NCBI RefSeq assembly: GCF_003852545.1
Contig: NZ_QAJR01000033.1
Coordinates: forward strand, 1 to 64,000
Length of the DNA: 64,000 nucleotides
Reading direction: 5' to 3'
Origin: Acidovorax sp. FJL06
GTDB taxonomy: Bacteria; Pseudomonadota; Gammaproteobacteria; Burkholderiales; Burkholderiaceae_C
Shown here: positions 29,988-39,335 of the stretch, one piece after another
Position numbering within the stretch: the first letter of the stretch is position 1
How the letters are laid out: each line of letters opens with the position of its first letter
Notes under the pieces: generated by a model
The model's database searches: none
Seen by the model: only the letters and a program-made list of their open reading frames with translations
What the model was told of the DNA's origin: nothing
Translations under genes and position numbers: made by a program

Positions 29988-30241
29988 ATGCTATAGATTT
30001 GCTAGCTTCTCGCGCATGCCAGTTGAGCGCAGAAGGCCATTTTGACCAAGAGAATGCCGAGCCGGTGCCCTCGCCCTGCATCTCGGTGTGCCGCATGTCG
30101 CCCGACCGCAGCCACTGCGAAGGCTGCTTTCGCACGCTGGACGAGATCCGCCTCTGGTCGCGTGCGGATGGCCCCCTGCGCAGGGGCATCTGGGCGCAGC
30201 TGCTGGACCGCGCGGGCATCAGCCCCGGGACGCCCCCCTGA
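29984..30241 (+). CDS. DUF1289 small Cys-rich protein
   Basis: An 85-residue protein. The conserved DUF1289 core is PSPCISVCRMSP followed by HCEGCFRTLDEI, with Cys32, Cys36, Cys45 and Cys48 suited to binding a metal. Function is unknown. The first 22 or so residues (MNAIDLLASRACQLSAEGHF) are encoded by a family A repeat, which gives the protein an N-terminal extension absent from the core domain. The start is set by ATGA overlap with the YbaK stop; an in-frame ATG at 30094 would already lie within the core. Confidence 0.85.
   Translation: MNAIDLLASRACQLSAEGHFDQENAEPVPSPCISVCRMSPDRSHCEGCFRTLDEIRLWSRADGPLRRGIWAQLLDRAGISPGTPP
29988..30045 (+). repeat. Family A repeat forming the start of DUF1289 gene (copy 4)
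   Basis: TGCTATAGATTTGCTAGCTT, then CTCGCGCATGCCAGTTGAGC and GCAGAAGGCCATTTTGACC follow the family pattern, though the stem is degenerate. It encodes the N-terminal extension of the DUF1289 protein. Confidence 0.55.
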
Positions 30242-30321
30242 GCGGCTGCGCGGCTGCCCTCGCCCGGGCCGCGCCCGTTTTATGCACGGTGGGTCGCCGT
30301 GCAATGACATGGAGAGCTGAA

Positions 30322-30984
30322 ATGAAGCACATCACGTTCTACCTGGACTTTGTCTCGCCCTATGCCTGGCTCGCTTTCGAGCGCCTGCCCGAGGTGCTGG
30401 AGGGCCTGAGCTACAGCGTGGCCTACCGGCCCGTGCTGCTGGGCGCGCTGCTGCAGCAGCATGGCAACCCCGGCCCGGCGGGCATTGCGCCCAAGCGCGA
30501 CTGGACCTACCGCCACGTGACTTGGCTGGGCCATGCGCAGGGCACGCCGCTGCACATGCCGGCGCGCCACCCGTTCAACCCGCTGCCGCTGCTGCGCCAG
30601 GCTCTGGCCTGCAGCGACGACGGCTGCATCAACCGCTTTGTGGCGGGCACGCTGCTGCGCCATGTGTGGCAGGGCGGGCACGACGCACTGGACGCCGGGC
30701 GCCTGGCCGCGCTGGCCGCCGAGCTGTCGGACCAGATTCGGCCGGGGCAGGATGCGGCGAGCGAGCGCCCCAAGGCTTTGCTGCGCGCCAACACCGAGGC
30801 CGCGCAGGCAGCGGGGGTGTTCGGGGTGCCGGCTTTTGGGGTGGAGGGCAGGCTCTTCTGGGGCCTGGACGGCTTGCCCATGCTGCGCGCCTACCTGGAA
30901 GGCGACGCCTGGTTTGACGGACCGGATTGGGACGCCGCGCCGGCCACGCCCTCGGGCCTGCCGCCCGCCACCGCCAAGGCTTGA
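30322..30984 (+). CDS. 2-Hydroxychromene-2-carboxylate isomerase/DsbA-like thioredoxin-fold protein
   Basis: A 220-residue DsbA-fold protein of the kappa-GST/HCCA isomerase class. The N-terminal YLDFVSPYAWLAF has Ser12 where DsbA has its redox Cys pair, as expected for a glutathione-dependent isomerase rather than an oxidoreductase. GVFGVPAFGVEG holds the cis-Pro and FWGLDGLPML the C-terminal family motif. GGAGAG precedes the ATG at 30322. In degradation pathways such enzymes act on aromatic ring-cleavage products, but none are encoded nearby, so the substrate is open. Confidence 0.85.
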   Translation: MKHITFYLDFVSPYAWLAFERLPEVLEGLSYSVAYRPVLLGALLQQHGNPGPAGIAPKRDWTYRHVTWLGHAQGTPLHMPARHPFNPLPLLRQALACSDDGCINRFVAGTLLRHVWQGGHDALDAGRLAALAAELSDQIRPGQDAASERPKALLRANTEAAQAAGVFGVPAFGVEGRLFWGLDGLPMLRAYLEGDAWFDGPDWDAAPATPSGLPPATAKA

Positions 30985-31059
30985 TCCGGCGCAAGCGGTG
31001 CGCGCGGCGCCCGCCCCGCCTGCAAGCGGCCAGCAAGGGCGCGGTGCTGCAATGGCGGC

Positions 31060-32889
31060 ATGCCCAACGCCTTTTCCTTTGCGCATTCCCCCTTCGACTG
31101 CCTTGACCCCGACGAGCAGCGCCTGGTGCGCGCCAGCGTGGACATCGGCTACTACCCCCGGGGCCAGGCGCTGCTGGAGCCTGGCGACACGCCCACGCAC
31201 CTGTTTGTGATCGCCAAGGGCCATGTGCAGCAGATCGACCAGGGCGACGTGGTGGCCACCTACGGCCCGGAGGATTGCTTCGACGGCCGCAGCCTGGTGG
31301 CCGGGCGCGCCAGCAGCCGCTTCGTGGCGGCCGAGGAGGTCATTGCCTACGAGCTGGCGCGCGCGGCGGTGATGGAGCTGATTGCGCGCAATGCCACGTT
31401 TGGTGCGCTGCTGTTTGCCGACCTGGGGCACAAGCTCAGTGTGCTGTCCGAACGCGAGCGCCCGCGCGACCTGCCGTCGCTGAGCCTGTCGCGGGTGGGC
31501 GAGGCCTTCCTGCGCCCGGCGCTCAGCGTGCCGGCCGACCTGGATGTGCTCAGCGCCGTGCGGCGGATGCATGCAGAGCACACGGCCAGCGTGCTGGTCG
31601 AGGACCGGGCCAGCCAGCCGCCGCGCCGTGGCATCTTCACGCGCACGCTGCTGGAGCGCGCCATCCTCGACGGGCGGCCGCTGGCCGCGATGCCGGTGGG
31701 TGAGTGGGCGCGCTTTCCGGTCATCGAGGTGCGCGCGGCCGATGCGGTGGGCGATGCGATGGCCCTCATGCTGCGCCACCGCGTGCACCGCCTGGTGGTG
31801 GTGCAGGACGGCCGCACCCTGGGCATGCTGGAGTCCCTGGACCTGCTCAGCCATGTCTCCAACCCCTCGCACCTGGTGGCGCTGCAGATCGGCAAGGCCA
31901 TGCACATCGACGCGCTGGCCGAGGCTGCGGCCCAGATCGATCGCGTGATCGCCGTGCTGTTTCGCAGCGGAACGCGCGTGGGGCTGGTGGCGCACCTGGT
32001 GCAGCAGCTCAACGCGCGCCTGTTCGAGCGCGCCTGGCAATTGATTGCGCCGCCGGAGCTGGTGGACAACAGCTGCCTGTTCGTGATGGGCAGCGAGGGG
32101 CGCGGCGAGCAGTTGCTCAAGACCGACCAGGACAACGCCCTGGTGCTGCGCGATGGCTATGCGCCGCCCGCGGACCTGGCGGCGGTCTGTGCGCGCTTTT
32201 CCGAGGCGCTGGGCCGTTTCGGCTACCCGCCGTGCCCCGGGGGCATCATGGTCTGCAACGCCCCCTGGCGGCGCAGCGCGCAGGACTGGGCGCACCAGGT
32301 GCAGGACTGGGTGTGGCGCGCCGACGGTGAATCGCTGATGCACCTGGCCATCTTCCTGGATGCCCATGCCGTGGCCGGCGATGCCGAACTGCTTGCGCAG
32401 GTGCAACGCACCCTGGCGGCCCTGGCGACCGACCACCAGGGCATGCTGGGCCGCTTTGCGGCCGCCGCCGACGCCTTCGGGCCTGCGGCCGGGCCGGGCT
32501 GGTGGAGCCGGCTGCTCTCGCCCGGTGAAAGCCATGCGCCGTGGAACCTCAAGAAGGAAGCGCTGTTCCCGCTGGTGCACGGCGTGCGCAGCCTGGCGCT
32601 GGCGCACCATGTGGCCGCTACCTCCACCACCGGGCGCATCGCGGCGCTGGTGGCCGAGGGGGCGCTCTCGCCCGTGCAGGGCGAGGATCTGGCCGAGGCG
32701 CTGCAGGTGCTGATGGCGCTGCGGCTCAAGGCGGGCCTGGCCGAGCTGGACCAGCAGCGCCCCGTCTCCGGCACCATCGACCGCGCGCAGCTGAACAGCC
32801 TGGACCGCGACCTGCTCAAGGATGCGCTGGCCGTGGTGCAGCGCTTTCGGCAGGCCCTGCGCACGCGCTTTCGCCTGGAGGCGATGTGA
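31060..32889 (+). CDS. cNMP-binding/CBS/DUF294 nucleotidyltransferase-like protein
   Basis: A 609-residue cytoplasmic signalling protein. In order: a cyclic-nucleotide-binding-like domain (about 10-125), a CBS-domain pair (about 145-265), a DUF294 nucleotidyltransferase-like domain with GSEGRGEQLLKTDQDNA near residue 344 (the GlnD-like metal-binding Asp pair), and a DUF294 C-terminal helical domain. Family knowledge links such proteins with neighbouring sodium/acetate symporters, and actP lies about 5 kb away. It may sense nucleotide or energy state. Its last four bases overlap the GTG start of the exonuclease gene, so they are coupled. Confidence 0.9.
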   Translation: MPNAFSFAHSPFDCLDPDEQRLVRASVDIGYYPRGQALLEPGDTPTHLFVIAKGHVQQIDQGDVVATYGPEDCFDGRSLVAGRASSRFVAAEEVIAYELARAAVMELIARNATFGALLFADLGHKLSVLSERERPRDLPSLSLSRVGEAFLRPALSVPADLDVLSAVRRMHAEHTASVLVEDRASQPPRRGIFTRTLLERAILDGRPLAAMPVGEWARFPVIEVRAADAVGDAMALMLRHRVHRLVVVQDGRTLGMLESLDLLSHVSNPSHLVALQIGKAMHIDALAEAAAQIDRVIAVLFRSGTRVGLVAHLVQQLNARLFERAWQLIAPPELVDNSCLFVMGSEGRGEQLLKTDQDNALVLRDGYAPPADLAAVCARFSEALGRFGYPPCPGGIMVCNAPWRRSAQDWAHQVQDWVWRADGESLMHLAIFLDAHAVAGDAELLAQVQRTLAALATDHQGMLGRFAAAADAFGPAAGPGWWSRLLSPGESHAPWNLKKEALFPLVHGVRSLALAHHVAATSTTGRIAALVAEGALSPVQGEDLAEALQVLMALRLKAGLAELDQQRPVSGTIDRAQLNSLDRDLLKDALAVVQRFRQALRTRFRLEAM

Positions 32890-33527
32890 CGGGCGCGGCC
32901 GACTGGTGGGCCGCCGGCCGCAGGCGCTGGCTGAGGCACCGCCTGCGCGATCCGGCCTTTGCCTTTGTGCTCGATGCGCCGCCGCCCCAGGAATGGGTGG
33001 CGCTGGACTGCGAGACCACCGGCCTGGACCGGCGGCGTGACGAGATCGTCTCGATCGGCGCCGTGCGCATCCGGGGCCAGCGTGTGCTGACCAGCGAGCG
33101 GCTGGAGCTGCTGGTGCGCCCTGAGCGCGCCGTGCCGGCGCCCAGCGTGCGCATCCACCGCCTGCGCATGCAAGACCTGGCCGCCGGCCTGCCGCCCGCC
33201 GAATCGGCGGCGCGCCTGCTGCACTTCATTGGCAGCCGTCCGCTGGTGGGCTACTACCTGGAATTTGACGTGGCCATGCTCAACCGCGTGGTGCGCCCGC
33301 TGCTGGGCATGGGCCTGCCGCAGACCTGCATCGAGGTCTCGGCGCTGTACTACGAGCACAAGTTCCGCCAGTTGCCGCCCTACCAGCAGCATGCCAACGC
33401 CGACATCGACCTGCGCCTTGACACCCTGCTGCGCGACTTGGACCTGCCGCGCTACGAGGCGCACGACGCCATCAACGATGCGGTGATGGCGGCACTGGCC
33501 TTTGTCAAGCTGCAGGCATTGAAGTAG
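32886..33527 (+). CDS. DnaQ-like DEDDh 3'-5' exonuclease
   Basis: A 213-residue exonuclease-fold protein. The DEDDh residues are all visible: Asp41 and Glu43 in ALDCETTGLD, Asp128 in YYLEFDVAML, and His193 with Asp198 in AHDAINDAVM. It resembles the epsilon subunit of DNA polymerase III but lacks the polymerase-binding tail, and it is commonly paired with the DUF294 protein rather than with replication genes. The start is a GTG that overlaps the upstream stop (GTGA). The substrate, DNA or RNA, cannot be read from sequence. Confidence 0.9.
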   Translation: MTGAADWWAAGRRRWLRHRLRDPAFAFVLDAPPPQEWVALDCETTGLDRRRDEIVSIGAVRIRGQRVLTSERLELLVRPERAVPAPSVRIHRLRMQDLAAGLPPAESAARLLHFIGSRPLVGYYLEFDVAMLNRVVRPLLGMGLPQTCIEVSALYYEHKFRQLPPYQQHANADIDLRLDTLLRDLDLPRYEAHDAINDAVMAALAFVKLQALK

Positions 33528-33575
33528 GCTTCCCCTGAGCCGCTTCGTGTCTTCGCGCTCTCTCGCTCCACGCAC
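33528..33575. repeat. Degenerate post-stop repeat, family B copy 4
   Basis: CCCCTGAGCCGCTTCGTGTC directly after the exonuclease stop matches the first module of family B, but the GGGAGGGGG arm and later modules are missing. It runs into a family A repeat. Confidence 0.5.
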
Positions 33576-33577
33576 CG

Positions 33578-33645
33578 GTTTGGTTGTTTTTTGCTATAAA
33601 TTGTATAGCTGATTTGGCAGTGCCATCCTGCCCTACGGGCCAAGT
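33578..33645 (+). repeat. Dispersed family A repeat, copy 5
   Basis: TTTTTTGCTATAAATTGTAT, then AGCTGATTTGGCAGTGCC and a CCTGCCCTACGGGCCAAG stretch follow the family pattern imperfectly. It lies between the convergent exonuclease and acetyltransferase genes. Confidence 0.5.
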
Positions 33646-33648
33646 TGG

Positions 33649-36330
33649 TCACAACGCCTTCACCGCCAGGCGGAAGTCGGCGTCTTCCTCGAAGTGCTTG
33701 ATCTGGAAGCCCAGGTTGCGCATCAGCTTGAGCATGCTGCTGTTGTTGGCGAGGATCAGGCCCTCGATCTGTGCCAGGCCCTTGTTGCGCGCAAACTCGA
33801 TGATCGAGAGCATGAGCCGCGAGCCCAGGCCCTGGCCCGCGAAGTCGTCGGCCACCAGCAGCGAGAACTCGCAGCTGCGGGTGTCGGGGTTGGTCACGTA
33901 GCGCGAGACGCCGATGATGCGCTCGGTGTCGATGAACTCGCCGTCGGCCCCGATCCGGCGTTCGCGGTGCACGGCCACCAGGGCCATCTCGCGGTCGTAG
34001 TCGATCAGTGTGAAGCGCGCCAGCATGCGTGCCGGCAACTCGGGCATGGACGAGACGAAGCGGAAGTAGCGGCTCTCGGGCGACAGGCCCTTGACCAGCG
34101 CCTGCAGCATCGAGGCATCGTCCGGCCGCACGGGCCGCACCGTGTAGGCCCCGCCACCGCGCAGGGGCCATTCCTGCTCGAAGTGGCCGGGGTAGGGCAG
34201 GATCGCCAGGTGGCCGTAGTGCTGGCTGTGCGCGGGGGCATGCTGAATGACGATGCGCGCGTCCACCGCCAGCGCCCCGGAGTCGTCGAGGATGATGGGG
34301 TTGATGTCCATCTCGCGCAGCTGCGGCAGCTCGCACACCATCTCTGAGACGCGCAGCAGCACCTGTTCGAGCGCGGCCATCTCGATGGGCGGGGCGCCGC
34401 GCCACTCGCCCAGCGTGGCGGCGACGCGCGCGCGCTGCACGAGGCTGCGTGCAAGGAATTGGTTCAGCGGCGGCATTTCCATGCTGCGGTCGCCGATCAG
34501 CTCGATCATGGTGCCGCCGGCGCCGAAGGTGATGACGGGCCCGAACAGCTCGTCGGTGACGAGGCCGATGTACAGCTCGCGCCCGCGCCGCTGGGCGGAC
34601 ATGTTCTGCACCGTCACGCCGTTGATGCGCGCATCGGGCCGCAGTTGGGCCACGCGCTTGACCATGTCGTTGTAGGTGTCGCGCACCTGGGTGGCGTTGA
34701 GGATGTTCAGGGCCACGCCCTGCACGTCGGACTTGTGCGGGATGTCGGGCGAGTCGATCTTGAGCGCGGCGGGGTAGCCCAGCTGGGTGGCGATCATCAT
34801 CGCCTCGTTGGGGCTGCGTGCCAGCATGGTCTTGGTCACGGGCACATGGAAGGCCGCGAGCAGGGCCTTGGACTCCAGCTCGGTGAGCACGTTGCGGCGC
34901 TCGGCCAGCACGCTTTCGATCAACAGCCGCGCGCCCTCCACGTCGGGCTTGGCCAGGTGCGACAGCGGCGGCGGCGTTTGCTGCAGCAGCTGCTGGTTCT
35001 CGTGGTGGTTGGCAATGTTGGAGAACGCGTCCACGCCCGCCTCGGGCGTGCGGAAGGTCGGGATGCTGGCGGCGTTGAGCAGGGCGCGCGCTTCGCTCAC
35101 GCTCTCGTCGCCCATCCAGCAGCTGAACAGCGGCTTGCCCACGGTGGTGTGCGTCTGCACCAGGGCCTCGGCCACGCGCGCGGGGTCGGCGCCGAGCTTG
35201 GGCGAGTAGATCACCAGCACGCCGTCAATGCCCCGGGTGCGGCCCGCCGCAGCGATGGCCGCCGAGAAATGCTCGGGCGTGGCCTCTTCGGAAAGGTCGA
35301 TCAGGTCCTTTAGGGAAGCCTGGGGCGACAGCTGCGGGGCGAGTGCGGCGCAGGCCTGGGCATCCAGCCGGCCCAGCTGCAGATGCAGTTCGTTGGCCCA
35401 GTCGGCGGCCAGCACGCCCGGGCCGCCGCCGTTGGTGATCACCGCCAGGTGCCGCCCGGCAGGCTGGTAGCGCGAGGCCAGGCAGCGCACGGCCGAAAAG
35501 AGCTGCGAGAAGGTGCGCACGCGCACCGCCCCGGCGCGGCGCAGCGCCGCGTCGAAAACCTCGTCGCTGCCCACGATGGCGCCCGAGTGGGTGAGCGCGG
35601 CCTCGTTGCCCGCAGGCTGGCGGCCGGCCTTGAGCACGATGACGGGTTTGGCGCTGGCGGCCGCGCGCAACGCGCTCATGAAGCGCCGCGCGTTGCGGAT
35701 GCCCTCCAGGTAGACCACGATGCTGTGCGTCTGGCCGTCCGAGGCCAGGAAGTCGAGGGCATCGGCGATGTTCAGCGCAGTGTTGGGCCCCAGCGAGACC
35801 ACGGTCGAGAAGCCCACACTGTTCCTGCGCGCCCAGTCGAGCGTGGAGGCGGTGAGCGCCCCCGACTGCGACAGCAGCCCCAGCGGGCCGGGCTTGGCCA
35901 TGGCGCCGATGATGCTGGCATTGAGCTGTTGGTGTGGCCGCTGGAATCCGGTGCAATTGGGCCCCAGCAGGTGCAGCTGGTGGCGCCTGGCGGTGGCGTG
36001 CAGCCGGGCCGCGTCCTGCGCGTTCAGGCCCGCAGAGATGATGAGCGCCGCGCGGCACCGGATGCGCCCGGCCACTTCGAGCGCGTTGTCCATCTCCTCC
36101 ACCGTGGGCAGCGCGATCACGGCCAGCTCGGCACGCGAGCGGGCCAGGTCGGCCAGCGTTCCGCTCATGCGGATGTCCACGAAGCGCAGCTCGCCGGCGT
36201 AGCCCGAGCCGCGCAGTTGGTCGGCCACATGCCGGCCGGCGCCGGGGGGCAGTGCATCGGGGTCCAGTCCGCCGGCGAAGACGACGATGGACGCCGGGTT
36301 GAACAAGGGCTGCAGGAAGTGCTTTTCCAT
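33649..36330 (-). CDS. Pat-type protein lysine acetyltransferase (NDP-forming acyl-CoA synthetase-like plus GNAT)
   Basis: An 893-residue protein. The N-terminal 450 residues form the CoA-binding and ligase-CoA domains of NDP-forming acyl-CoA synthetases (ASIVVFAGG, LLGPNCTGF, LLSQSGALTASTLD); an ATP-grasp domain follows (SKALLAAFHVPVTKT onward), and the last 160 residues are a GNAT acetyltransferase with the acetyl-CoA loop FAGQGLGSRL. This matches the length and architecture of PatZ/YfiQ, which acetylates acetyl-CoA synthetase and other proteins. The ATG at 36330 (MEKHFLQPL) is the family start; a TTG at 36366 is an alternative. A deacetylase and an acetate permease lie directly upstream, supporting a role in acetate control. 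Confidence 0.9.
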   Translation of the reverse strand: MEKHFLQPLFNPASIVVFAGGLDPDALPPGAGRHVADQLRGSGYAGELRFVDIRMSGTLADLARSRAELAVIALPTVEEMDNALEVAGRIRCRAALIISAGLNAQDAARLHATARRHQLHLLGPNCTGFQRPHQQLNASIIGAMAKPGPLGLLSQSGALTASTLDWARRNSVGFSTVVSLGPNTALNIADALDFLASDGQTHSIVVYLEGIRNARRFMSALRAAASAKPVIVLKAGRQPAGNEAALTHSGAIVGSDEVFDAALRRAGAVRVRTFSQLFSAVRCLASRYQPAGRHLAVITNGGGPGVLAADWANELHLQLGRLDAQACAALAPQLSPQASLKDLIDLSEEATPEHFSAAIAAAGRTRGIDGVLVIYSPKLGADPARVAEALVQTHTTVGKPLFSCWMGDESVSEARALLNAASIPTFRTPEAGVDAFSNIANHHENQQLLQQTPPPLSHLAKPDVEGARLLIESVLAERRNVLTELESKALLAAFHVPVTKTMLARSPNEAMMIATQLGYPAALKIDSPDIPHKSDVQGVALNILNATQVRDTYNDMVKRVAQLRPDARINGVTVQNMSAQRRGRELYIGLVTDELFGPVITFGAGGTMIELIGDRSMEMPPLNQFLARSLVQRARVAATLGEWRGAPPIEMAALEQVLLRVSEMVCELPQLREMDINPIILDDSGALAVDARIVIQHAPAHSQHYGHLAILPYPGHFEQEWPLRGGGAYTVRPVRPDDASMLQALVKGLSPESRYFRFVSSMPELPARMLARFTLIDYDREMALVAVHRERRIGADGEFIDTERIIGVSRYVTNPDTRSCEFSLLVADDFAGQGLGSRLMLSIIEFARNKGLAQIEGLILANNSSMLKLMRNLGFQIKHFEEDADFRLAVKAL

Positions 36331-36475
36331 GGTGTTTGCGATGAAGCCAGAGCGCTTGGGGCTCAAAGGTTGACGCAGTGCATATCCAACCGTTCAGCGT
36401 GAACGGCTGTGCCTGTTGGAAAGTGAAAGCGGCTTCGCATGAGGGGGGCGTGCATCTGGGCCAAAACCGCTCTGT

Positions 36476-37405
36476 CTAGTCAGCACCGATCAACACTTTG
36501 ACATGGGCGGCGGCACTGCGTGCCAGCGGGCTCATGACGTAGCCGCCCTCCAGGCAGGAAATGATGCGTCCCTGGGCATGCCTGCGGGCCACGTCGAGCA
36601 GGCGCTGCGTGACCCATTCGTAGTCGGCGTCGACCAGGCCGAGGTTGCCCATGTCGTCGTCGCGGTGGGCGTCGAAGCCCGCCGAGATGTAGATCAGTTG
36701 CGGGCGGAAGGCGTCGAGCGCGGGCATCCACGCCGCGTCGACCAGCGCGCGGAACTCGCTGCTGCCGGTGCGGCTGTTCATGCCCACATGGACCATGTTG
36801 CTGCCGCCGGGGTGTTCGTCGCCGTTCAGCGGGTACAGGCCCTTCTCGAAGATGGAGCACATCAGCACGCGTTCGTCGCCTGCGAGGATGTCGGCACTGC
36901 CGTTGCCATGGTGCACATCAAAGTCGATCAGCGCGACGCGTTCCAGGCCGTGCACGTCCAGCGCATGGCGGATGCCCACAGCCACGTTGTTGAAGAAGCA
37001 AAAGCCCATGCAGGCATCCCGCTCGGCGTGGTGGCCGGGCGGGCGGATGTTGCAGAACGCGGTGCGGACCTCGCCCTGCAGCACCAGGTCGGTGGCCAGC
37101 ACGGCGGCACCGGCCGAGCGCAGCGCGGCTGGCAGCGTGAAGGGGTTCATCAGCGTGTCGGGGTCCAGGCGCACGTAGCCGTCGGCGGGCGCCTGGTTGA
37201 GAACGCGGCTCACGTACAGGGCCGAGTGGGCGCGCTGGAGCTGTTCTTCATTGGCCAGCGGGGCGTCGTAGGGCAGCATGAAGTCGCGGTAGCCCTTGAG
37301 CAGCAGCATGTCGGAGATGGCTTCCAGGCGCTCGGGGCATTCCGGGTGGCCGGGCCCCATGTCGTGTTTGAGGCAGTCGGGGTGCGAGATGTAGGCAGAC
37401 AGCAT
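36476..37405 (-). CDS. Histone-deacetylase-family (AcuC-like) protein deacetylase
   Basis: A 309-residue zinc-dependent deacetylase. His125/His126 in RPPGHHAE are the catalytic dyad, and the zinc ligands are Asp163 and His165 in DFDVHHGNG and Asp245 in SAGFDAH. It can remove acetyl groups from protein lysines or from small molecules such as polyamines. Its position next to a Pat-type acetyltransferase and acetate permease favours protein deacetylation, as with AcuC. I chose the ATG at 37405 (MLSAYI); the frame upstream passes through the region beside the actP terminator. Confidence 0.9.
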   Translation of the reverse strand: MLSAYISHPDCLKHDMGPGHPECPERLEAISDMLLLKGYRDFMLPYDAPLANEEQLQRAHSALYVSRVLNQAPADGYVRLDPDTLMNPFTLPAALRSAGAAVLATDLVLQGEVRTAFCNIRPPGHHAERDACMGFCFFNNVAVGIRHALDVHGLERVALIDFDVHHGNGSADILAGDERVLMCSIFEKGLYPLNGDEHPGGSNMVHVGMNSRTGSSEFRALVDAAWMPALDAFRPQLIYISAGFDAHRDDDMGNLGLVDADYEWVTQRLLDVARRHAQGRIISCLEGGYVMSPLARSAAAHVKVLIGAD

Positions 37406-37539
37406 GGCGGCGGCGAGGGGGCTCGGGGGGATGGGGTCTATCGCCAGTGTGTGCCTGCAGCTTGACGGCAGACTTGCGACTGTAGGGAGCGCCAGGGCCG
37501 CACCTTTGACCGAAGTCAACAACCAGCGCTGCATGGACG

Positions 37540-37566
37540 AAAAAAAGCCGGGCGCAGGGCCCGGCT
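37540..37566 (-). terminator. Intrinsic terminator of the yjcH-actP transcript
   Basis: Read on the minus strand, AGCCGGGC-loop-GCCCGGCT (37566-37559 with 37553-37546) is followed by a run of seven T. It lies 27 bp beyond the actP stop and upstream of the deacetylase gene, separating the two transcripts. Confidence 0.85.
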
Positions 37567-37592
37567 TGTGGGGAGCGTGCGTGCAGCGCCGC

Positions 37593-39335
37593 TCAGTGGC
37601 CCGATGCGCCGGCAGCGCCCAGGCCGGTCTCGGAACGCACCTGCTGCTCCGGGAAGGCCGCGCGCTCGCGCTCCGCCACGGCGCTGCGGTCCAGCAGCGA
37701 GAAGATCCAGATGCCCGCGAAGCCGATGGTCATGGAGAACAGTGCTGGCGAGGTGTAGGGGAACAGCGCGCTGCCTTTGGGGTTGCCCAGCACCGCTTCC
37801 CACACCGAGGGCGACACCACGGTCAGCCCCACCGAGGACACCAGTCCCAGGAAGCCGCCGATCACGGCTCCCTTGGTGGTGCAGTCCTTCCACAGCACGC
37901 TCATGAAGAGCACCGGGAAGTTGGCCGAGGCCGCAATGGCAAAGGCCAGCGACACCATGAAGGCGATGTTCTGCTTCTCGAACACGATGCCCAGCACCAC
38001 GGCCACCAGGCCCAGCGCCAGCGTCGTGATGCGCGAAACGCGCAGTTCGGCAGCGCTGTCGGCCTTGCCTTTCTTGAACACCGTGGCGTACAGGTCGTGC
38101 GAAACGGCAGATGCGCCCGAGAGCGTGAGCCCGGCCACCACGGCCAGGATGGTGGCGAAGGCCACGGCCGAGATGAAGCCGTAGAACACGTCGCCGCCCA
38201 CGGACTTGGCCACCAGGACCGCAGCCATGTTGGCCGTGCCCGCGCCCCCCTTGATGATGCCGTTGGCCGTGTCCGAGAACTCGGGGTTGGTAAGCACCAG
38301 AGTGATGGCGCCAAAGCCGATGATGAAGATCAGCACGTAGAAGTAGCCGATCCAGGTTGTGGCCCAGAACACGCTCTTGCGCGCTTCCTTGGCGTCGGGC
38401 ACGGTGAAGAAGCGCATCAGGATGTGGGGCAGGCCGGCCGTGCCGAACATCAGCGCCATGCCGAAGCTGATCGCCGAGATCGGGTCCTTGATGAACCCGC
38501 CCGGGCCCATGATGGCCAGGCCGATGGCATTGGCCTCCTCGGCGGACTTGCCCTGGTTGGCGGCGATGGCGCTCTTCACGGCCACGCCCTTGGCGAACAG
38601 CGCCTCGGGGCTGAAGCCGAACTGCGCGAGCACCATGAAGGCCATGAAGCTCACGCCGGCCAGCAGCAGCACGGCCTTGATGATCTGCACCCAGGTGGTG
38701 GCCGTCATGCCGCCAAACAGCACATAGATCATCATCAGCGCGCCCACCAGCACCACGGCAATCCAGTAGTCCAGGCCGAACAGCAGCTTGATGAGCTGGC
38801 CGGCGCCGACCATTTGCGCGATCAGGTAGAAGGCCACGACCACCAGCGTGCCGCTGGCTGCGAAGGCACGGATGGGGGTCTGCTGGAAGCGGTATCCGGC
38901 CACGTCGGCGAAGGTGAACTTGCCCAGGTTGCGCAGGCGCTCGGCCATGAGGAAGGTGATGATGGGCCAGCCCACCAGGAAGCCGATGGAGTAGATCAGG
39001 CCGTCATAGCCATTGGCCATCACGGCGGCGGAAATGCCCAGGAACGACGCCGCGGACATGTAGTCGCCAGCGATGGCCAGGCCATTCTGAAAGCCCGTGA
39101 TGCCGCCACCGGCGGTGTAGAAGTCGGCGGCCGAGCGCGTCTTGGCCGCCGCCCACTTGGTGATCCAGAGCGTGCCGGCAACGAAAAGGCCGAACATGGC
39201 GATGGCCGTCCAGTTGGTGGCCTGCTTGGCCGCCTCGCCGACGTCGCCGCCGGCGGCATGGGCCGTGGCTGCGCAGCAGGCGATGGCTGCGGCAAGGCCC
39301 CAGCGGGCGGGGTTGGAAAGGTGCATGGCTGTCAT
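37593..39335 (-). CDS. actP: Cation/acetate symporter ActP
   Basis: A 580-residue sodium:solute symporter. A cleavable signal-like N-terminus (ending AATAHAAG) and about 13 transmembrane helices are visible. [26 protein letters not shown] is the SSS-family helix that binds the substrate and Na+ in acetate permeases. It takes up acetate and other short monocarboxylates. The start ATG at 39335 overlaps the yjcH stop (ATGA), so they are coupled as in other bacteria; a second ATG lies three codons in. A strong terminator follows. Confidence 0.94.
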   Translation of the reverse strand: MTAMHLSNPARWGLAAAIACCAATAHAAGGDVGEAAKQATNWTAIAMFGLFVAGTLWITKWAAAKTRSAADFYTAGGGITGFQNGLAIAGDYMSAASFLGISAAVMANGYDGLIYSIGFLVGWPIITFLMAERLRNLGKFTFADVAGYRFQQTPIRAFAASGTLVVVAFYLIAQMVGAGQLIKLLFGLDYWIAVVLVGALMMIYVLFGGMTATTWVQIIKAVLLLAGVSFMAFMVLAQFGFSPEALFAKGVAVKSAIAANQGKSAEEANAIGLAIMGPGGFIKDPISAISFGMALMFGTAGLPHILMRFFTVPDAKEARKSVFWATTWIGYFYVLIFIIGFGAITLVLTNPEFSDTANGIIKGGAGTANMAAVLVAKSVGGDVFYGFISAVAFATILAVVAGLTLSGASAVSHDLYATVFKKGKADSAAELRVSRITTLALGLVAVVLGIVFEKQNIAFMVSLAFAIAASANFPVLFMSVLWKDCTTKGAVIGGFLGLVSSVGLTVVSPSVWEAVLGNPKGSALFPYTSPALFSMTIGFAGIWIFSLLDRSAVAERERAAFPEQQVRSETGLGAAGASGH

